This document shows, in pieces, positions 1 through 5,152 of a stretch of DNA of 7,738 bases; positions within the stretch are counted from its first letter, which is position 1; every line of letters starts with the position of its first letter. Under the pieces are notes generated by a model. That model made no database searches. It was not told where the DNA came from and saw nothing but the letters and a program-made list of their open reading frames with translations. The DNA is from an uncultured Saprospiraceae bacterium (lineage in GTDB: Bacteria > Bacteroidota > Bacteroidia > Chitinophagales > Saprospiraceae): positions 1-7,738 of the forward strand of contig CAJQNM010000247.1 in the NCBI GenBank assembly GCA_905479665.1, given 5' to 3'. The translations under genes and the position numbers were made by a program.

Positions 1-1121
1 CAGAAAATCTAGGCTGGCAGACCGTATCAGCGGCCATGGAGGTTGGTTGGATCAGAGTCGGCATCGCTTTGGCACTTATCTGGACTTTTGTGCTGATTAA
101 TATTCGCGGGACAAAGTCATACGAACGCACCCTCATCCCGATGATGTACCTCATGTTTGCGTTGGGCCTCATCGTCATCTTCGCAGGGTTTTTTTTCGAC
201 CAGTCAGAATTCTTATCGAGTCTCCCCAAAGCCGAGCAGAATGAATTTTCAAGTGCGATCTCACCAGAGTTTAATTGGACTATTTTCCTTTCAGCCTCCG
301 CACTTTTATTTTCCAGCTTTATTGGCTTTGATTCGATCGCCCAGGCTGGTGGCGAAGCACGAGACCCAAATCGCAATTTACCACGCGCAATTATTCTGGC
401 CATTGTCCTGGTCAGCACATTTTATTTTCTCTTCACCGCTGCGGTCTACCACACCGTACCCTGGAAATACGTGGAGCAGGTGGCTCAAGCGAAAGACATT
501 TCTGCCCCTGGGCTCTTAGCTCATGTGCTCCCGCCAGGTCTAGGAGTAGCTATTTTGGCAGGAGCAGCAATCGCTTTGATCAATGACCTCCCTGCGATGC
601 TGCTATCGGTTTCTCGACTTATGTTTGCCTGGGCCGAAGATGGAATCTTTCCCAAGCGTATCGCTCTCATCCATCCCCAGCGAAAAACTCCCTATGTCGC
701 ATTGATAGCTGCAGGTTTAATGGCTAGCATCGGAGTATTGGGATCCCATTTTGCGGGCGACTTCTTTCTGGGCATCGACATTATGGTCACCTCCATGTTG
801 GTCAATTTCTTATTGATGTGCATTACCTTACTTTGTATTGGGCGGTTGAATCCTGCACTGGCAGGCAGAATTAATGTGGTTAAAAATCAGTGGCCGCGCC
901 GAATTATTGCCGTGGGAGGAATTACCCTGCTCAGCCTATTTCTGGTTATTCACACCTACAAAGATCTCAGCACCGAGACCTCTGCGTGGTATTTTCACTC
1001 TACGTTTATCTGGCTCATTGTAGTCGGAGTAGCCAGCCTGGTCTTTATATTTAAATGGAGACAGCTTAAATCCTCCGGTGTCGATCTTAAATATCAATTT
1101 AAAAATTTGCCTGAAGAATAG
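1..1121 (+). CDS. APC-superfamily amino acid/amine permease, 5'-truncated by the window
   Basis: This is an inner-membrane transporter of the amino acid-polyamine-organocation (APC) superfamily, probably importing an amino acid or amine by proton symport; the substrate cannot be read from the sequence. The frame is open from base 3 with no stop, so the ATG at 36 is probably internal and the true start lies to the left. Counting from that ATG (361 residues), hydrophobic segments fall near 8-23, 32-54, 80-103, 117-141, 169-199, 219-238, 244-270, 289-306 and 322-341. That is about nine of the family's usual twelve, so roughly the first three helices are missing. Family signatures are GFDSIAQAGGEARDPNRN (97-114, the loop usually ending in E-x-x-NP-x-R) and SRLMFAWAEDGIFPK (193-207). 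The stop is 2 nt before the reductase-Rid gene, which suggests co-transcription and a linked substrate. The family call is firm; the substrate is unknown. Confidence 0.9.
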   Translation, partial: ENLGWQTVSAAMEVGWIRVGIALALIWTFVLINIRGTKSYERTLIPMMYLMFALGLIVIFAGFFFDQSEFLSSLPKAEQNEFSSAISPEFNWTIFLSASALLFSSFIGFDSIAQAGGEARDPNRNLPRAIILAIVLVSTFYFLFTAAVYHTVPWKYVEQVAQAKDISAPGLLAHVLPPGLGVAILAGAAIALINDLPAMLLSVSRLMFAWAEDGIFPKRIALIHPQRKTPYVALIAAGLMASIGVLGSHFAGDFFLGIDIMVTSMLVNFLLMCITLLCIGRLNPALAGRINVVKNQWPRRIIAVGGITLLSLFLVIHTYKDLSTETSAWYFHSTFIWLIVVGVASLVFIFKWRQLKSSGVDLKYQFKNLPEE

Positions 1122-1123
1122 CT

Positions 1124-2572
1124 ATGAAAAGCACTGTCGAACTTGCTCCTGGTCTTACAATTTCACCCATCATCACCGGCCTGTGGCAAATTGCCGATAT
1201 GGAGCGAAAAGAGGGTGCCCTTGATCCCAAAGCAACTGCTCAGTTTATGGCACCCTATATCGAGGCCGGACTTACCACTTTCGATATGGCCGACCATTAC
1301 GGCAGCAGTGAGATCATTGCGGGAAATTTATACAGTGATCATCCTTCCGGCACACAGGGCCAGTATTTCACGAAATGGGTGCCATCGCCAGGTAAAATAA
1401 ATCGGACTGACACACGACTTGCGGTTGAGACCGCCTTAAAAAGAATGCAACGAGATTCTCTGGATCTGATGCAATTTCATGCATGGAAGTACTCCGACCC
1501 CAATTGGCTCGATGGTCTTTTTTATTTAGATGAATTGCGTCAGGAAGGATTAATCAAGCATATCGGTGTCACCAATTTTGATGCCATCCACTTAAAGATG
1601 GCCTTAGATACTGGCATCCCACTGGTTAGCAATCAAGTCTGTCACTCGCTGCTTGATCAGCGGGCTGCGGGGCAACTAGGCAAGGTCTGTGAGGACTACG
1701 ACGTAAAACTATTGGCCTTTGGCACACTCGCGGGAGGTTTTCTCACCGATAAATGGCTCAACCAAGCAGAACCTTCTTCCGACCAATTATCGACTTGGTC
1801 CGAAATGAAGTACAAGAGATTCATTGATGTCGCTGGTGGCTGGAGTCGTTTTCAAGCATTGTTGTCCTGCACCAAAGAAATCTCGGAAAAACACCAGGTT
1901 TCGATCGCCAATATTGCCAGCCGATATATTCTGGACAATCCACATGTCGCGGCTATTGTCGTAGGTGCAAGACTTGGTCGCAGTGAACACATTTCTGATA
2001 CCATTCGGATTTTGCAGCTGCAATTGGATCAGGAAGACCACGATAAAATATTCGAGACCATGCAGCTTTTACAACCCATCACGGGAGATTGTGGTGACGA
2101 GTACCGACGGCCTCCATACCTGACCGCTTCGGGAGATCTCAGTCATCATCTCGATGTCATGCCAGATAGCTTTGACCCGGTTCAAAACGGAGCCAGATCA
2201 CAGGTGTTCAGCGGCACACCTTGGGAGGGCCTGGCTGGGTACTGTCGCGCCATCAGAGATGGAAATAGAATTTTGGTATCGGGCACGACTGCCACCCATG
2301 GCGATAGACTCATTGGCGGCGACGATCCATCTTCTCAGACTCATTTTATTCTTGATAAGATAGAAGGTGCCATCGAATCTTTGGGAGGAAAAATGCAAGA
2401 TGTTGTGCGCACTAGAATTTTTATCAACGAGGTTCGGGATTGGGAACCTGTGGCGAGGGCACACGGAGTACGTTTTCAAGAAATCAATCCGGCCAATACA
2501 TTGGTACAGGCGAAACTCATCGGAGACGGCTATCGCGTGGAGATTGAAGCAGAAGCCTCTTTGATTAATTAA
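1124..2572 (+). CDS. Aldo/keto reductase fused to a C-terminal RidA/YjgF-like domain
   Basis: This is a 482-residue two-domain protein, probably cytosolic (no signal peptide or membrane segment). Residues 8-316 are an aldo/keto reductase TIM barrel with the complete catalytic tetrad: D54 and Y59 in FDMADHYG, K84 in FTKWVP and H119 in MQFHAWKYSDP. GVTNFD (148-153), SNQVCHSLLD (169-178) and IVVGARLG (278-285) are further family motifs, so an NAD(P)H-dependent carbonyl or imine reductase/dehydrogenase is expected. Residues 317-358 form a linker. Residues 359-482 are a Rid domain (GTPWEGLAGYCRAIRDGNRI, then PANTLVQ and RVEIEAEA). RidA-type deaminases have an arginine in the P-A-R-S/T segment; here it is N458, so enamine/imine hydrolysis of the RidA kind is doubtful. 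The ATG is 2 nt after the permease stop with no clear ribosome binding site, which fits translational coupling. The substrate is unknown. Confidence 0.93.
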   Translation: MKSTVELAPGLTISPIITGLWQIADMERKEGALDPKATAQFMAPYIEAGLTTFDMADHYGSSEIIAGNLYSDHPSGTQGQYFTKWVPSPGKINRTDTRLAVETALKRMQRDSLDLMQFHAWKYSDPNWLDGLFYLDELRQEGLIKHIGVTNFDAIHLKMALDTGIPLVSNQVCHSLLDQRAAGQLGKVCEDYDVKLLAFGTLAGGFLTDKWLNQAEPSSDQLSTWSEMKYKRFIDVAGGWSRFQALLSCTKEISEKHQVSIANIASRYILDNPHVAAIVVGARLGRSEHISDTIRILQLQLDQEDHDKIFETMQLLQPITGDCGDEYRRPPYLTASGDLSHHLDVMPDSFDPVQNGARSQVFSGTPWEGLAGYCRAIRDGNRILVSGTTATHGDRLIGGDDPSSQTHFILDKIEGAIESLGGKMQDVVRTRIFINEVRDWEPVARAHGVRFQEINPANTLVQAKLIGDGYRVEIEAEASLIN

Positions 2573-2647
2573 TAATTGACAGTTGATAATTGATAATGGC
2601 TCATTCGGAGCCTTCATTATTCATTATCAATTATCCATCATCAATTA
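2573..2647. repeat. Heptad-based palindrome between convergent genes
   Basis: Both arms are made of 7-bp units close to TAATTGA. On the left, units begin at 2573, 2580, 2587 and 2594 (TAATTGA, CAGTTGA, TAATTGA, then TAATGG). On the right, five units in the opposite orientation occupy 2613-2619, 2620-2626, 2627-2633, 2634-2640 and 2641-2647. A perfect 14-bp inverted repeat joins 2585-2598 with 2622-2635. The right arm runs into the stop codon of the minus-strand aminotransferase (2645-2647), and the left arm begins immediately after the stop of the reductase-Rid gene. Similar AT-rich heptad repeats occur between genes in some bacteria; membership of a dispersed family in this genome is an inference. 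Confidence 0.7.
2598..2612. terminator. Probable bidirectional terminator hairpin
   Basis: GGCTC (2598-2602) and GAGCC (2608-2612) form a 5-bp GC-rich stem around a 5-nt loop, at the centre of the larger AT-rich inverted repeat. It lies between two convergent genes whose stops are 72 nt apart, where a terminator for both strands is expected. There is no clean run of T on either side, so a classical intrinsic terminator is not proven; the long AT-rich flanking pairing may serve instead. Confidence 0.5.
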
Positions 2648-3763
2648 ACTAAATATTTTCTCCAACGCCCCCGTAAATTTCGCCACCTCCTCCACTTTTC
2701 CTGTACTAATTCGGCACCAATCCATAAAGGGAGGAAAAGGACGCCCTACATAAATACCTTCGTCTTTAAATTTATTTTGCACCTCCTCTATGGGTGCCCC
2801 GGTCTTAAAAAAGACAAAATTGGTATGTGATGGCAAGTATTTCATACCCAATTTGTCGAGAGAGGCATAAATCATCTTTTTGCCCTCTTTATTTTTATCC
2901 AGACTGAAGGATTTAAATTCATTATCCTCCAGCGATGCTTTGGCCAAATTTAATGCCATGATATTTGTGCCCGACATGAGTCGTTCGCGCAGCCTGGCCG
3001 CAATATCAGCGCGTGCCATTAAGAATCCAACCCGCATCCCAGCCAGACCATACACTTTAGAAAAGGTACGTGAAATAATCACGTTGTGCCCTTCCAAAAC
3101 CAATGATGACATGGAGGGATAGCCAGCCTCCTCAATGTAATCGAAGTAGACTTCATCAACAAAAACCATGGTACGCTCCGAGGCTTTGCGCACAAAGGCC
3201 TGCAGCTTTGTGGCATCGAGCAGTCTTCCGGTCGGGTTATTGGGATTGCACACAAACACCAGTTTGGTATTGGCATTTATCCGCTTTTGCAATTCCGGTA
3301 AATTAAACTGCAACTCCTTATCGAGGGGTACGACATTAATGTACGCACCAAATTTCTCCGCATAGGTAAGAAGTGCCCGATAGGTAGGCAGACATGTGAG
3401 GATCTCTCCTCCATTCATGCCATAGACCAATCCTGTCGCATTAAGCCCTTCTCGCGAGCCTGAAGTAACGACAACATTTTCCGGAGCCACTCCTTCCCGC
3501 TCGGCAATCAACTCGGCCAAGTCGCCAAATTTTGCGTTGGGATAGCGACACAGGTCGGCATGGGTATCCAGCATGGCCTGCTTCATTTTTTCCGAAGGAG
3601 AATATGGATTTTCATTGGAGGACAATCGCACCATCCCATTCGTCGGATCATTCAAATCCCTCGGAGGGGTGAAAGCCAACAATTCGCGGGGGGATACAAC
3701 CATACTTGCACCACCCAAGGCCGCAAGATTACGAAGTAAATGTCTTCTGCTTTGTTGTTGCAT
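2645..3763 (-). CDS. Class I/II PLP aminotransferase, HisC-like, with a Tat leader
   Basis: This 372-residue fold-type I pyridoxal-phosphate aminotransferase is of the histidinol-phosphate aminotransferase group. The N-terminus SRRHLLRN (5-12) followed by a hydrophobic stretch to about 24 looks like a twin-arginine signal. Export of a folded PLP enzyme by Tat fits, and the mature domain (about 340 residues) has normal HisC length. Visible residues, by analogy with E. coli HisC: SSNENPY (48-54), Y74 in RYP, CNPNNPTG (172-179) with N176, D203 and Y206 in DEVY, S235-K236 in RTFSK (K236 is the PLP Schiff-base lysine), R244 in AGMR and R351 in CRISTG (substrate carboxylate). All catalytic positions are kept, so the enzyme should be active. 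An envelope location argues against a role in histidine synthesis, and no other his gene is nearby. It diverges from the Tat-leader pirin gene, which suggests shared control. The true amino donor and acceptor are unknown. Confidence 0.92.
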   Translation of the reverse strand: MQQQSRRHLLRNLAALGGASMVVSPRELLAFTPPRDLNDPTNGMVRLSSNENPYSPSEKMKQAMLDTHADLCRYPNAKFGDLAELIAEREGVAPENVVVTSGSREGLNATGLVYGMNGGEILTCLPTYRALLTYAEKFGAYINVVPLDKELQFNLPELQKRINANTKLVFVCNPNNPTGRLLDATKLQAFVRKASERTMVFVDEVYFDYIEEAGYPSMSSLVLEGHNVIISRTFSKVYGLAGMRVGFLMARADIAARLRERLMSGTNIMALNLAKASLEDNEFKSFSLDKNKEGKKMIYASLDKLGMKYLPSHTNFVFFKTGAPIEEVQNKFKDEGIYVGRPFPPFMDWCRISTGKVEEVAKFTGALEKIFS

Positions 3764-3867
3764 AATGGTGCATTTGTCTTCCCTAAGATACAGAGCACAA
3801 TCAATTCAAGCATACAAAACCATTCGGGCAGGTCTAGCGTTACCTATCTGAAGTTAAATCAGTGGCC
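3764..3867. promoter_or_regulatory. Divergent intergenic region, candidate promoters
   Basis: This stretch of about 100 bp separates the starts of the aminotransferase and pirin genes and must contain promoters for both if each has its own. On the minus strand, TATCTTAG (3783-3790) matches the Bacteroidota -7 box TAnnTTTG except at one position and lies about 20 nt before the aminotransferase ATG. No TTTG -33 box is found at the usual spacing: the nearest TTTTG lies about 24 nt upstream. An AGGGAAG sequence at about 3778-3784 (minus strand) is a weak ribosome-binding-site candidate. No convincing promoter or operator was seen for the pirin direction. Confidence 0.25.
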
Positions 3868-4824
3868 ATGAAGAGAAGAGAAATGATCAAGGGTTCCGCC
3901 ATCGTTGGTGCATCCATTGCTACATCAAAGCAAGTCATTGCGTCGGGACTATACGAATCTGTGTCCGAGCGAAAGATCTATCAGATTCTTGATGCCAGCA
4001 GCACCAAGGTTGGTACGCTGCCGATTTTACGAGCTTTTGCTGGAAATCACCTGGATCATGTCTCTCCCTACGTCCTCTTTGACGAGTTTGGTCCGGTAGA
4101 TGTGCAGGCTGGAGAAGCGCCCCTTCGAGTGGATGCACATCCTCACGCCGGTGTCACACCGACCACCTACTTTTTTGCGGGTACTGGTCATCACAAAGAC
4201 AGCTTGGATTTTGACTTTCAGATTGGGAGGGGTGACTTCATGATGTTTTCTTCTGGTCGTGGAGCCATTCACATGGAAGAATCTGGAGACCAACTGCAAC
4301 AGGAAGGGGGGCTCTATCACGGCTTTCAAATCTGGCTTAATACACCAGCCAAATATAAATTTGCCGAGCCCGCTACACTGCTTTACGGTGATCAGGACAT
4401 GGGTAGTTTAGATACTGACGATTATTCCGCCAAAGTGATCTTGGGCGAGTTGTATTCGGCCAAAGCCAATGTCGAATTGCCCAGCCAAGCATTTTATTAC
4501 CACATCACTCTCAAACCAGATGGTCGGATAGATATCCCCACAGATCCTACACACAATGCTTTTGTCTACCTGGTCAGCGGTGAGCTGGAGGCGCAAAACA
4601 AACAACAAGTGAGTGCCCATCAAGTAGTTCTGTATGAGCGAGGAGAAAGCAGCATCAAGTTACACAGCAAAGATGGAGCAGAATTTTTAGTGCTGGGAGG
4701 ACAGCCACTTAATGAGGCCGTCTTTTCATACGGTCCTTTTGTGATGAACAATGAAGAGCAGATTCAGCAGTGTTTGCAGAACTATCGCGCGGGTAAAATG
4801 GGTGATCCTAACCTGGTAAACTAG
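3868..4824 (+). CDS. Pirin-family bicupin with a Tat-like leader
   Basis: This pirin-family protein is 318 residues from the ATG at 3868. An in-frame GTG at 3862 would add two residues; the ATG is preferred because it opens directly on the leader. A third option, the ATG at 3883, has a better purine-rich upstream sequence but would remove the twin arginines. Residues 1-27 (KRREMIKGSAIVGASIA and following) look like a twin-arginine signal. The N-terminal cupin carries the pirin metal ligands: H91 and H93 in HPHAG, and H135 and E137 in GAIHMEE, so a bound Fe(II) or similar metal is expected. FDEFGP (71-76) and the C-terminal GPFVMNNEEQIQQ (289-301) are typical pirin motifs; mature length fits the usual 230-290. 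Some pirins have quercetinase activity and others act in regulation; which applies here cannot be told. It diverges from the Tat-leader aminotransferase. Confidence 0.92.
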   Translation: MKRREMIKGSAIVGASIATSKQVIASGLYESVSERKIYQILDASSTKVGTLPILRAFAGNHLDHVSPYVLFDEFGPVDVQAGEAPLRVDAHPHAGVTPTTYFFAGTGHHKDSLDFDFQIGRGDFMMFSSGRGAIHMEESGDQLQQEGGLYHGFQIWLNTPAKYKFAEPATLLYGDQDMGSLDTDDYSAKVILGELYSAKANVELPSQAFYYHITLKPDGRIDIPTDPTHNAFVYLVSGELEAQNKQQVSAHQVVLYERGESSIKLHSKDGAEFLVLGGQPLNEAVFSYGPFVMNNEEQIQQCLQNYRAGKMGDPNLVN

Positions 4825-4825
4825 T

Positions 4826-4842
4826 GTCGCTCCGGGAGCAAC
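4826..4842. terminator. Small hairpin after the pirin gene
   Basis: GTCGCTC (4826-4832) pairs with GAGCAAC (4836-4842) around the loop CGG, with one C/A mismatch. It starts 2 nt after the pirin stop, which fits a transcription end point. No T run follows (next bases AATTTGTGG), so this is a weak terminator call. Confidence 0.3.
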
Positions 4843-5062
4843 AATTTGTGGAATACTAGAAGTTTCCTCGGGTTATTATAATTCTGAAACTCACTAAAGT
4901 CTCTCAACATCTAAGCATAAAAGTGAATGACCAACCGGCTTAAGGTCAAAGTCTAACAGGATAACGAAAAGGCCGTGCTCCGAGCTACTTCTCTCTGCGG
5001 GTTAAATCCCAGTCTTCTTTGCGTGCGTAACTTCCACATCCATGGATAAACACGATTGACAA
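4843..5062. other. Intergenic stretch without recognised content
   Basis: Nothing firm is seen here between the pirin gene and the ankyrin gene, which converge. On the minus strand the frame used by the possible small gene at 5063-5152 reopens after its stop for 25 codons (5062 to 4988, including FIHGCGSYARKEDWD) before a TAG at 4985-4987. This could be the decayed end of a gene or chance. No tRNA, insertion sequence end or long inverted repeat was found. Confidence 0.4.
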
Positions 5063-5152
5063 TCAACTACACAACGGACCACGCACTTTGGGGTCTTCTT
5101 CCCGATCATTGTCTTTAATCAAGCATTTTGCAATCATTTCGTTGTAGATCAT
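5063..5152 (-). CDS. Possible 29-residue small gene overlapping the M56-ankyrin stop
   Basis: An ATG at 5152-5150 overlaps the TGA of the large upstream gene (5151-5149) as ATGA, the usual arrangement for translational coupling. It opens 29 codons ending in TGA at 5063-5065. The product begins MIYNEMIAKCLIKDNDREED, is charged in the middle and has cysteines at residues 10 and 28; it has no membrane segment. The middle (IKDNDREEDPKVR) slightly recalls the start of cation diffusion facilitator transporters, but this is from memory and too short to rely on. The same frame continues openly for 25 codons past the stop, so it may instead be a gene broken by a nonsense mutation. It may also be chance. 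Confidence 0.3.
   Translation of the reverse strand: MIYNEMIAKCLIKDNDREEDPKVRGPLCS

Noticed and set aside
36..38. ATG at 36 as the true start of the permease
   Set aside because: The frame is open from base 3 and about three of the usual twelve helices would be missing.
2198..2617. 139-codon open frame on the minus strand
   Set aside because: It is antisense to the Rid part of the fusion gene, which has clear family motifs; the antisense product has no recognisable pattern.
3729..3773. Possible 14-codon leader peptide (MHHYATTKQK...) overlapping the start of the HisC-like gene, reminiscent of a his attenuator
   Set aside because: It has only two histidine codons, lies out of frame over the real start, shows no attenuator hairpins, and the Tat leader argues against a histidine-biosynthesis gene.
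4996..5012. T-loop-like sequence GGGTTAAATCCC suggesting a tRNA
   Set aside because: The 5-bp T stem does not pair fully, and no acceptor, D or anticodon arm can be folded around it on either strand.
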